Both the position numbers and the translations under genes were made by a program. From positions 1-14,022 of the forward strand of contig DDTN01000047.1 of NCBI GenBank assembly GCA_002344355.1: 14,022 nt of DNA. The letters run 5' to 3'. This DNA is from Proteobacteria bacterium UBA2363. Its GTDB lineage: Bacteria > Pseudomonadota > Gammaproteobacteria > Xanthomonadales > UBA2363. Shown here piece after piece: positions 6,622 to 13,960 of this stretch (position 1 is its first letter; every line of letters begins with the position of its first letter). The notes below the pieces were generated by a model, which did no database searches, was not told the origin of the DNA, and was given only the letters and a program-made list of their open reading frames with translations.

Positions 6622-8118
6622 TCAGTCCGCGACCGACGCCGAGGCGCTGCCGAAGCCGTTGGCGAACAGGCGGTCGGCGCGGTACGAGAAGACCGCGCCC
6701 CAGCGTCGCGAAAAGACGCCCTCCGGCCCGAACGGAGGCGAGTAGCCGAGCAGCGGCGCGCCGGCGATCAGGGTGCCGCTGCCGGCATCCGTGGCCAGCG
6801 CCCGCCCGAATCCGGCGCCGGCCAGCATCGATGCGTCGGTGTAGGTGCGGGCATCGACGAAGACATAGGAGGGGATGCACGGCACAGTGCTGCATTCCCC
6901 CCGGTAGCGCAGGACGCGCCCGCGTCGCGAGAAGCCGGTGTCCAGCCAGCGCGGCTGGCCGATCCACAGTTCGGAGCCGCTGTACGCCAGCGCGGTGCCG
7001 AAGCGGCTGTCGATGTGCTGCGGCTGGGTGCCGGGTTCGATCGTGCCGGTCGCCGCCCAGGTGCCCGACAAGGGACTGAGATGGAAGCTGTGCACCCGGC
7101 CGCGGCCATCGGCGCCCGGCGCGCCCACGGTCAGCAGCCGCCCGCGCAGGGCGACCGCCTCGCCGAAGCGGGCGTCGGTCTGGGGTCCCCCGGGCAGGCT
7201 GCTGGCGTACTCGAACGCCCAGTTCAGGCCGTCGCCGGGGTTGCGCCGGAACACGCGCACCATGCCGCTGTTGTTGACCGTGCCGGGGATCCCGACGGCG
7301 ATGCGGTCGACGCCGTCCAGGCGGTCGATCGCCAGTGCGAAGCCCATCTGGAAGGGTGCCGGGCCGGGCACCACGTTGGCGTCGTAGACCAGCCTGCCCG
7401 GATTGATCCAGAGCTGCGGATTGAACGGCGGCGGCAGCTCGGGCTGGACGAACAGCTCCACCTCGCCGCGTGCCGGACTCTGGCCGGTGGTGTTCTGGCC
7501 GATGCAGCCAACTGCGATCCACGACGCGGCCGCCACCGCGTGGCCGCAGCGGGCGCCGGCCTGGCTGCCCAGGAAGGTGACCGGATCGACGTAGAGGCCG
7601 GCATCGTTCCGGTAGTACACCAGCGTGCGCCCGCGCTCGGCGAGTCCCTCCGAGCTGAAGCCCGGGCAGCCGATCACGGCATGACGTCCGCTCAGCGCCA
7701 CGGCGGCGCCGCACCGGGCATCGCCGCCGGTGCCGAACTGCAGGAACTGGTGGGTTTCCCACTCCCCGGCGGCGTCGCGTCGGAATATGAAGGCGGCGCC
7801 GCGGACCTGGCCGCCGGCACCACGCCGCTCCGGCACCCCGACCAGCATCCAGTCGCCCTCGATCGCGACCGCGTCGCCGAAGCGAACCTGGACATCGCTG
7901 GTGTCGCCGGGGCCGTCCAGCGATGGTCCGAGTACCGTTTCCAGGGCGTAAGGGCCGCTGGGTGGGGCGACACTGGCCGGCGTCGTCGCCTGATCCGTAG
8001 CCGCCTCGGCGCCGGTTGCCGGAGCGGCCAGCGGCAGCAGCAGGGCGAGGGCGAGCAGGCGCGGGTCGCGGCGGCGGAGCGCACGGGTTCGGGCGGAGCG
8101 AAGGTCGGGTGCGGGCAT
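6622..8118 (-). CDS. Exported FG-GAP repeat (integrin-alpha-like) seven-bladed beta-propeller protein
   Basis: The 498-residue product begins with a twin-basic region and a hydrophobic core (RRRDPRLLALALLLPLAAPATGAEA), a Sec signal peptide with a likely cut near residue 37. Seven FG-GAP-like units follow, each with the form [FC]G-x-A-[VL]-A ... G-x-P: near residues 80, 136, 191, 260, 318, 373 and 437. Seven units fit one closed beta-propeller like the head of integrin alpha chains; such domains usually bind ligands or proteins. The Ca-binding DxDxD loops of classic FG-GAP repeats are not obvious. All six cysteines fall in pairs (136/151, 191/205, 409/414), which suggests disulfides outside the cytoplasm. 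The tail ADRLFANGF plus nine residues resembles a C-terminal motif of other exported proteins of this group. The ATG at 8118 has GAGGA (plus-strand TCCTC at 8126-8130) 7 bases upstream. Its ligand and exact location are unknown. Confidence 0.88.
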   Translation of the reverse strand: MPAPDLRSARTRALRRRDPRLLALALLLPLAAPATGAEAATDQATTPASVAPPSGPYALETVLGPSLDGPGDTSDVQVRFGDAVAIEGDWMLVGVPERRGAGGQVRGAAFIFRRDAAGEWETHQFLQFGTGGDARCGAAVALSGRHAVIGCPGFSSEGLAERGRTLVYYRNDAGLYVDPVTFLGSQAGARCGHAVAAASWIAVGCIGQNTTGQSPARGEVELFVQPELPPPFNPQLWINPGRLVYDANVVPGPAPFQMGFALAIDRLDGVDRIAVGIPGTVNNSGMVRVFRRNPGDGLNWAFEYASSLPGGPQTDARFGEAVALRGRLLTVGAPGADGRGRVHSFHLSPLSGTWAATGTIEPGTQPQHIDSRFGTALAYSGSELWIGQPRWLDTGFSRRGRVLRYRGECSTVPCIPSYVFVDARTYTDASMLAGAGFGRALATDAGSGTLIAGAPLLGYSPPFGPEGVFSRRWGAVFSYRADRLFANGFGSASASVAD

Positions 8119-8432
8119 CGGCGAATCCTCGGGGTCGAATGGTTCGGGCGCAGGCCGGTCCGGTCCGGGGTGACGGCACCGCGGGAGGGCGCCCGCCTGC
8201 ATCGGGACGCGCCCGACGTTTCCGGCGGGCTCTCGAGGCGACACGGGATCGGGAGCGGGCAGGGGCCACCGGCGCGTTCTTGCCCGCGTTGCCCGCCTCG
8301 CGGGTGCCGGTCCGCCGCGCGGACCGGGTTGCCGCACGACCGGCGCGGCGTGCCATGTGGTGACCAAAGGCACCTTGGACATCGCCGGACGGGCGGCCAG
8401 GATTCGGCCTGTGTTCCCGACGAGGCAGAACC
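8119..8432. other. Divergent intergenic region between the FG-GAP gene and the small membrane-protein gene
   Basis: This 314-bp stretch should carry the promoters of both flanking genes. The only strong structure is the palindrome at 8307-8327. A weak plus-strand pair, TTGGAC and CAGGAT separated by 17 bases at about 8373-8401, could serve the gene at 8433. No convincing sigma-70 promoter was found for the minus strand. Open frames crossing the region are GC-driven and lack coding signs. Confidence 0.5.
8307..8327. repeat. Perfect 9-bp inverted repeat in the divergent intergenic region
   Basis: CCGGTCCGC (8307-8315) and GCGGACCGG (8319-8327) are exact reverse complements separated by three bases. 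The element lies between divergent genes, 189 bp and 105 bp from their start codons. It could be an operator for a dimeric regulator or a hairpin in a leader. No T run follows on the plus strand (GGTTGCC), so a terminator is less likely. Confidence 0.6.
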
Positions 8433-8678
8433 ATGGCGGAACCCGGACGTCGCCCTCCCTGGGTCTACGCGCTGGCCGTGGCCGCGCTGGTCGTGCTGCT
8501 GTGGATCGGCTGGTCGGATGCCGACCTTCAGCCATCGCAGGACGAGGTGCGCACGGCCATCCGCGCCACCCTCCGGCGCGGCATCCAGGTGCTGGTGCAG
8601 TTCGTGGCGCCGCTGGCGCTGCTGGCCTTCCTGGCGCGCGAGTTCCTCGCCCGCGTGCGCCGCGGGCCGGACCGGTAG
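8433..8678 (+). CDS. Small protein with two predicted membrane segments, 81 residues
   Basis: I do not recognise this protein. It has a basic start (MAEPGRRPP), a first hydrophobic segment at about residues 10-27 (WVYALAVAALVVLLWIGW), and a polar linker of about 22 residues with acidic and basic groups. A second hydrophobic segment follows at about 50-69 (IQVLVQFVAPLALLAFLA) and then a basic end (REFLARVRRGPDR). Positive charges at both ends suggest that both termini face the cytoplasm and the linker faces the periplasm. GAGG at 8422-8425 lies 7 bases before the ATG. The two membrane segments and the charge pattern argue for a real gene despite its size. It is divergent from the FG-GAP gene and is followed by about 500 bp without a recognisable gene. 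Confidence 0.62.
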   Translation: MAEPGRRPPWVYALAVAALVVLLWIGWSDADLQPSQDEVRTAIRATLRRGIQVLVQFVAPLALLAFLAREFLARVRRGPDR

Positions 8679-9181
8679 CCGCCTGTCGCTGCGATACCCG
8701 TCTGGTTGCGCTTCGAGTCGCCGGCCCCGTGCATGTCCGCAAGGACACCCGGTTGCCGTGCATCGGCTTGGCGGGTGGCTGACGCCGGTTGCCGGGCAGG
8801 TCCTGCTCCGTGGGGGCGCCCTTGCCGGGGCGCAGTCGTACGGAGGCTGCCGTCCAGGCGACCGATTCCAGCCTCGGCGCTGCCGGAATCGGACGGCCCG
8901 CCGTCCGCAGGCGGGCACTCGGCCGGCCGCGACCGCGTCCAGCAGGGTCTCCCCGCGGCCAGCGCGGTGGGCTTCGCGCCCTGCCCGGGGCGATCGCATC
9001 GCACGCCGCGTCCTGGCATGGTTGTTGCAACCCTGTTCGCTGCCCAGCAACGGGCGCCCGGGAACGATGCCGTGCCGACCGCAGAGCCAATCCCTGAAAC
9101 CGTCCCGTCCGGCCATCCCCTGGCCTGTGCCGGCGCGGGCGGCGTCCGCCCTAGTCCGTGCCGCCTGCCGGGGGGACGCGC
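8679..9181. other. Gene-free stretch before the permease gene, with nested inverted repeats
   Basis: In this 503-bp stretch I found no gene with support from a ribosome site, a recognisable domain or a plausible composition. Frames that stay open are Arg/Pro/Gly-rich, as expected from GC-rich noncoding DNA. It holds CCGATTCC (8862-8869) facing GGAATCGG (8885-8892), which overlaps a second hairpin GGACGG-CCCG-CCGTCC (8891-8906), and a short palindrome GTTGCAAC (9024-9031). No clear promoter for the permease gene could be assigned. Confidence 0.5.
8862..8906. repeat. Two overlapping inverted repeats
   Basis: CCGATTCC (8862-8869) pairs with GGAATCGG (8885-8892), with a 15-base loop. The last two bases of that arm also start a 6-bp hairpin, GGACGG (8891-8896) with CCGTCC (8901-8906). 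A third pairing, CCCGCC (8897-8902) with GGCGGG (8910-8915), competes with the second. The structures are mutually exclusive, but no function is known. Confidence 0.45.
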
Positions 9182-11560
9182 GTGAGCGGCGCCCTGCGGC
9201 AATCGGCGCGGCGCCTGGCCGCCCGGCCCTGGGCCAGTGCCCTGGCCGTGCTCTGCCTGGCCCTGGGCATCGGTGCGACAACGGCCGTGTTCAGCCTGCT
9301 CCAGCCGGTGTTGATCGCGCCGCTGCCCTATCCGGAGGCGGCACGCCTTCAGGTGCTGTCCCCGCAGCCCTGGATGCATGTCGGCGTTGTCGCGGAGCTG
9401 TCGGCGACGGTGGGCGAAGCGGGCGAGGTGGCCGGCTACCACCCGCGCGATTACGGCGTGCAGGCGGGCGACCGGCCTTTGGCGGCCGCCGGGGCGGAGG
9501 CGACCCCCGGCCTTTTCCGCACGCTCGGCCTGCCGTTGCTGGCCGGTCGGGTCTTCGACGCCGGGGACGCCGAAGGCGTCGCCGTGCTCGGGCTGGGCCT
9601 GGCCCAGCGGCTGTTCGGGGGCGCGGACGACGCCGTTGGCCGAGTCCTGGACGTCGACGGGCGCCCGCAACGCATCGTCGGCGTGGTCGGCGACGCCGGG
9701 CCGTTGCCCCAGCTCGATGGCGCCGGCCTGTGGCTGCCCATGGATCCGCGCGCCAGGGACGCGGAGGGCGGGCCGACCTGGATGATTCCCGTCGTGCGGT
9801 GGCGGGACGGTCTGGCGCCGGCCGCGCTCCAGGCCCGGCTGGACGCGGTGCTGGGGCGCCAGCGTGCCGAGGGCGCGCAGTTCCCGCACGACCACTACCG
9901 CTGGCATGGCCTGCGCGAGGCCCTGGTCGGCGAACACGGCCGGCAACTGCTGATGCTGCAGCTGGCCGTGGTCCTGGTGCTGCTGCTGGCCTGCGGCAAT
10001 GTCGCCAGCCTGCAGCTGGCGCGGATCGCCGAGCGGAGCGGCGAGCTGGGCCTGCGCCGCGCCCTGGGCGCGACCCGCGCGCGCCTGCTGCGCCAGGTGC
10101 TGCTGGACGCCCTGTTGCTGGCGCTGGCGGGGGCGGTGCTGGCCGCGGCCCTGCTGGTCGTGGCAGCCGACCTGCTGGCGGGATCCCTGCCGGCCGAGCT
10201 CGGCAGGCTCGGGCGGCCCCGGCCGGATGCCGCGACGTTGGTCTTCCCATTCGCGCTGGCCGGCCTCAGCGCCGCGCTGTGTGCAATCCTGCCCGGCCTG
10301 CGTGCGCTCCGCGCCGGGCCTGTCGATGCCCTGGCGGCGCCGACGCGCGGCGTGGCGGGCAGGCGCGGCGGCGGCGTCGCCGGCGGTGCCCTGGTCGCCG
10401 CCGAAGTCGCGCTGACCCTGGTGCTGCTGGTCGGCGCCGGCCTGCTGCTGCGCAGCGTGCAGGTGCTGTCCGGGCAGCCGCCGGGTTTCCGCAGCGAGGG
10501 CGTGGTGACGATTCCCCTGGTCCTGCCGCCGGGCGCCCACGACGGCGTGGCGGCGATGGACGCCGCCTGGCAGTCGGTGCTTGCGGCGGTGCGCGAGGTG
10601 CCCGGCGTCGACTCGGCGGCCCTGGCGAACCGCGTGCCGCTCGCGCGCGGCGCCACCACCCGGCTGTTCGTGCCGGAAGGCGAGGACGCGCCGCGCACGG
10701 CGCAGCACGCGATCGTCAGCGCGGGCTACCTGGACGTGCTGGACATTCCCCTGCTGCGCGGCCGGTTCTTCGATGCCGGCGACCACGGCGACAGCGCGCG
10801 GGTGACGGTGGTCGACGCGGCGCTGGCCGCCCAGGTCTGGCCGGGACTGGACCCGGTCGGGCGGCGCATCCACCTGCCGATCGGCGGCGACGACCATTGG
10901 CTGACCGTGGTCGGCGTGGTCGGCGACATCCGCGGCAGCGGCCTGGCGCACGCCCCGGCGCCCGGCTTCTACATTCCGCACACCCAGCGCCCCGGGGGCG
11001 CGGCCTCGCTGGCGGTCGGCCGCCAGGCGGTGATCCTGGTGCGCACCGATGCCAGGATCGCCGGCCGCGCGGATGCCCTGCGCGAGGCGATCTGGTCGGT
11101 GCAGCCGCACCTGCCGGTGCCCGAGGTGACCGGCCTGGACGCCGTGCTCGCCGACAGCCTGGCGCCGCAGCGCTTCCGGGCCGCCATGGTCGGCGCCTTC
11201 GCCGGCCTGGCGCTGCTGCTGGCCCTGGCCGGCGTCCACGGCGTGGTTGCCCAGGTGGTCGCGCGCCGGCTGCCCGAGTTCGGCGTGCGCAAGGCGCTGG
11301 GCGCCAGCGCCGGCGACCTGCGCCGCATCGTCCTGCGCTGGGCCCTCGGCGCCGGCCTGGCCGGCGCGCTGGTCGGCCTGTTCGCCGCGCTGGCGGGCGC
11401 GCGCCTGCTGGCCTCCTGGCTGCATGGCGTCGGCCCCGCCGATCCCTGGGTCGTGCTGGCCGCGCTTGCCGTACTCCTGCTGGTCGTCCTCGCCGCCGCC
11501 CTGGCGCCGGCGCGCCGGGCGGCGCGGATCGATGCGGTGGAGGCGCTTCGGGCGCCCTGA
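9182..11560 (+). CDS. ADOP-type duplicated MacB/FtsX family permease (no ATPase nearby)
   Basis: The 792-residue product has two tandem MacB-like halves, the layout of the acidobacterial duplicated orphan permease (ADOP) group. Half one has a first membrane segment at about residues 18-42, with the hallmark ALGIGATTAVFSLLQPVLIAPLPYP. A periplasmic domain follows to about 250, then an FtsX-type domain with membrane segments near 258-283, 308-332 and 352-375. The family signature GLRRALGATRARLLRQ lies at 290-305. Half two begins with a membrane segment at about 404-426. It has its own periplasmic domain and FtsX segments near 667-692, 720-745 and 755-777, with FGVRKALGASAGDLRR at 700-715. The end PARRAARIDAVEALRA is typical. 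The GTG at 9182 is preceded by GGGGGGA 5 bases upstream; an in-frame GTG at 9158 adds eight residues. MacB-type permeases need an ATPase, and none is encoded here. The next gene starts 90 bp downstream on the same strand. Confidence 0.9.
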   Translation: MSGALRQSARRLAARPWASALAVLCLALGIGATTAVFSLLQPVLIAPLPYPEAARLQVLSPQPWMHVGVVAELSATVGEAGEVAGYHPRDYGVQAGDRPLAAAGAEATPGLFRTLGLPLLAGRVFDAGDAEGVAVLGLGLAQRLFGGADDAVGRVLDVDGRPQRIVGVVGDAGPLPQLDGAGLWLPMDPRARDAEGGPTWMIPVVRWRDGLAPAALQARLDAVLGRQRAEGAQFPHDHYRWHGLREALVGEHGRQLLMLQLAVVLVLLLACGNVASLQLARIAERSGELGLRRALGATRARLLRQVLLDALLLALAGAVLAAALLVVAADLLAGSLPAELGRLGRPRPDAATLVFPFALAGLSAALCAILPGLRALRAGPVDALAAPTRGVAGRRGGGVAGGALVAAEVALTLVLLVGAGLLLRSVQVLSGQPPGFRSEGVVTIPLVLPPGAHDGVAAMDAAWQSVLAAVREVPGVDSAALANRVPLARGATTRLFVPEGEDAPRTAQHAIVSAGYLDVLDIPLLRGRFFDAGDHGDSARVTVVDAALAAQVWPGLDPVGRRIHLPIGGDDHWLTVVGVVGDIRGSGLAHAPAPGFYIPHTQRPGGAASLAVGRQAVILVRTDARIAGRADALREAIWSVQPHLPVPEVTGLDAVLADSLAPQRFRAAMVGAFAGLALLLALAGVHGVVAQVVARRLPEFGVRKALGASAGDLRRIVLRWALGAGLAGALVGLFAALAGARLLASWLHGVGPADPWVVLAALAVLLLVVLAAALAPARRAARIDAVEALRAP

Positions 11561-11650
11561 TCCGCGGGTCGAGTTCGCCAGGGGTCTGCAATAGACTGCG
11601 AATCCCCGTGTGGACGTTTCCGTTCAGCACGTCCCGAGGAGTCCGCCTGA

Positions 11651-13960
11651 ATGACCTGCCGACGCGATGACCGGATCCGGTCGCGCCCGATCCCTGCCGT
11701 CGTCCTGTTCGCCCTTCTGCTGCTTTGCTCGATCCATCCCGTTGCCGCCTTCGTCCAGGGCGAATGGAGCGCGTACGGCGGCATGGCGCTGGGCTGCGAT
11801 GGCGAGGTTAGGGACATGGTGGTTTCGCCAGAAGGGATCATCTACCTGGGTGGCTCGTTCGGAGTGTGCGGAAATGTGGCAGCCAGCAACGTTGTGGCCT
11901 TCGACCCGTCCAGTGGCGAATTCAGCCCGTTGGGGACCTCGACGGCAAACGGTGTGAACGATGGGGTATACGGCCTGGCGCTGCACCAAGGACAGCTCTA
12001 CGTCACGGGGACTTTCACCCGGGCGGGCTGGACACTGCAGGCAGCCCGCATCGCACGTTGGAATGGCGTTGCCTGGTCTGCGCTGGGATCGGGTCTGAGC
12101 AACTCAGGGCTATCCGCCGCCGGCCTGGCACTGGCAGTGCACGGTGGCGAGATCGTAGTGGGAGGGCATTTCAGCCATGCCGGAGGCGCGCCAGCGAACA
12201 ACATCGCCCGGTGGAACGGCACCGGCTGGCATGCCTTCGACATGGGCGGCAGCAACGGCGTTGATGGGTTGGTGAGCAAGCTAGCCAGCGACGGCGTACG
12301 CCTGTACGCCGGGGGCTACTTCTCCACCGCCGGAAGCGTCCCCGCCAATCAGCTCGCGGCATGGAGCGGCGGGGTCTGGCACTCACTGCAGGATGGCCTG
12401 GGTTGGGGTGGTGATCCGCCCCAGGTGAGCGCACTGGAAGTTCACGCGGGCAACCTGTACGTCGGCGGCTACTTCACTACAGCCGGGGGCGTCAGCACCA
12501 CGGGCATCGCCCGCTGGGACGGCAGCAGCTGGCATGCTATCGGCTCGCCCTCCCACGTGTGGGGCATCAACAGCATCAGCGCCGGTCCGGACGGCCTGGT
12601 GGTCACCGGGGTTTTTACCCAGGCGGGGGGCGTCGAGGCCAACGGGCTTGCGCGTTGGGATGGAACACAGTGGCATGCCATGGGCGCTGGGCTCCGGCGC
12701 GGCGACAGCGGCGCCGGACAGTCGCTTCTGCGGCTGGGCGACGATCTTTACGTCGGCGGCTTGTTCACCTTCGTTGACGACGGACTTGCCGTGAATATTG
12801 CCAAGCTGAGCAACGGCCAATGGCAGCCCGTCGCGGTCGCGCCTGCCCACGGATTGCATGCCGAGTTCCGCAACAACGCACCCCACTGGCCGACGGCGAT
12901 GGCGTCGTTCGGCGGCTCGCTGTATGCCGCGGGCCGGATCACCCTGGCCGGTGACCAGTTGGTGAACAACATTGCGCGTTGGGATGGCGCTCAGTGGCAT
13001 CCGTTGAGCGGTCCTTCCGGCATGGGCGTGGACGACGACGTCCACGATCTCCTGGAATGGGACGGCACCTTGTGGCTGGCTGGCCGGTTCTCCCGGGCCG
13101 GCGGCCTGGACTCGCCGCTGATCGCCCGCTGGACGGGCAGCACCTGGGTGCCGTTCCAGGCGGATCTGGCGCTCGACGGAAACTCGAGTTCGACGATTCG
13201 CGCGCTGGCTACCGATGGGCAGAACCTGTACGTGGCAGGGCGATTTGCTTCCATAGGAGGCGTGGCCGCCAACGGCGTTGCCCGGTGGGACGGAGAGGCC
13301 TGGCATGCCTTGGGTGACGGCTTCGGTCTGGAAGGCACCGTTATGGATCTGGTGATGCACGAGGGCAGGCTGTTGGCTGCAGGCAGAACCAGCAACGACT
13401 GGGACAGTCCGGCCGTCGTCTGGGAGTGGAACGGAGTTGGTTGGGATGGGGCCCAGTTTGGCTGGTGGGCGGGCGGAAACTCGCCGGCGAGTGTGGATCG
13501 ACTGGTATCCACGGTCTGGGGAGTGATTGCCATCGGCCACTTCGATAGGGTTAGCGGCCTAAGGACCAACAATGTTGCCCGGCGTGTTGGGCCGGGGATG
13601 TGGTGGGGCACAGGGGGCAACGACCCGGGGTGGGAGACCCCGATATCCGCTGTGGTGCCGTTCGAGGAGGGGATCGTCATCACACTGGCGGATCGGATTG
13701 AAGCGGTCACATTCGTCAGCGTGCTCTACAAGAGAATGGACGATGAGTGCTTCAGTTCGTGTTGGTGGTATCTCGGAAACATTCAGACGTCTGCTACACC
13801 TAACCAGAATGGTGTGAGCGCCCTGGCACTCCATCGGGGGCGGCTCTTTGCGGGTGGCGGATTCTCGAACCTGCTGCAAGGCAACCGACGAAAGGCCGCA
13901 CTCGGCTTGGCCGTGTTCGAGCCGGACCGCATCTTTGGCTCCACCAACGAAGTCCCATGA
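11651..13960 (+). CDS. Exported protein of about 14 propeller repeats, probably two seven-bladed beta-propellers
   Basis: The 769-residue product has a signal peptide with hydrophobic core VVLFALLLLCSIHPVAA, a likely cut near residue 33. The rest is built from repeats of about 40-45 residues of the form LYVGG-x-F-x-x-AGG-(6)-[IV]ARWDG-x-x-WHA[LI]G. I count units near 51-95, 104-147, 155-197, 206-250, 258-300, 304-348, 355-396, 413-453, 462-503, 514-558, 562-601, 613-653, 663-709 and 720-760. Units 1-10 are well kept except unit 7, and units 11-14 are degenerate. Fourteen units fit two seven-bladed propellers. Similar repeats occur in large surface or secreted proteins; no enzyme motif is visible. 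The mature part has only four cysteines (49, 73, 700, 704), which can form two pairs. The end FEPDRIFGSTNEVP resembles the tail of the FG-GAP protein in this window. GAGGAG (11636-11641) lies 9 bases before the ATG. The gene looks less GC-rich than its neighbours. It may be co-transcribed with the permease. Confidence 0.85.
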   Translation: MTCRRDDRIRSRPIPAVVLFALLLLCSIHPVAAFVQGEWSAYGGMALGCDGEVRDMVVSPEGIIYLGGSFGVCGNVAASNVVAFDPSSGEFSPLGTSTANGVNDGVYGLALHQGQLYVTGTFTRAGWTLQAARIARWNGVAWSALGSGLSNSGLSAAGLALAVHGGEIVVGGHFSHAGGAPANNIARWNGTGWHAFDMGGSNGVDGLVSKLASDGVRLYAGGYFSTAGSVPANQLAAWSGGVWHSLQDGLGWGGDPPQVSALEVHAGNLYVGGYFTTAGGVSTTGIARWDGSSWHAIGSPSHVWGINSISAGPDGLVVTGVFTQAGGVEANGLARWDGTQWHAMGAGLRRGDSGAGQSLLRLGDDLYVGGLFTFVDDGLAVNIAKLSNGQWQPVAVAPAHGLHAEFRNNAPHWPTAMASFGGSLYAAGRITLAGDQLVNNIARWDGAQWHPLSGPSGMGVDDDVHDLLEWDGTLWLAGRFSRAGGLDSPLIARWTGSTWVPFQADLALDGNSSSTIRALATDGQNLYVAGRFASIGGVAANGVARWDGEAWHALGDGFGLEGTVMDLVMHEGRLLAAGRTSNDWDSPAVVWEWNGVGWDGAQFGWWAGGNSPASVDRLVSTVWGVIAIGHFDRVSGLRTNNVARRVGPGMWWGTGGNDPGWETPISAVVPFEEGIVITLADRIEAVTFVSVLYKRMDDECFSSCWWYLGNIQTSATPNQNGVSALALHRGRLFAGGGFSNLLQGNRRKAALGLAVFEPDRIFGSTNEVP

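Noticed and set aside
8706..9185. Plus-strand frame of 159 codons before the permease gene
   Set aside because: Low-complexity Pro/Arg/Ala/Gly composition, no ribosome site, and overlap with inverted repeats.
8528..11425. Minus-strand frame of about 965 codons opposite the permease gene
   Set aside because: Composition is Gln/Arg/Gly/Ala-rich without domains. The plus strand encodes a complete ADOP permease with hallmark motifs.
6316..11670. Plus-strand frame of about 1784 codons
   Set aside because: It crosses the FG-GAP gene on the other strand, the small membrane-protein gene and most of the permease gene in the wrong frame. Its Arg/Gly/Ala/Pro-rich translation is an artefact of high GC.
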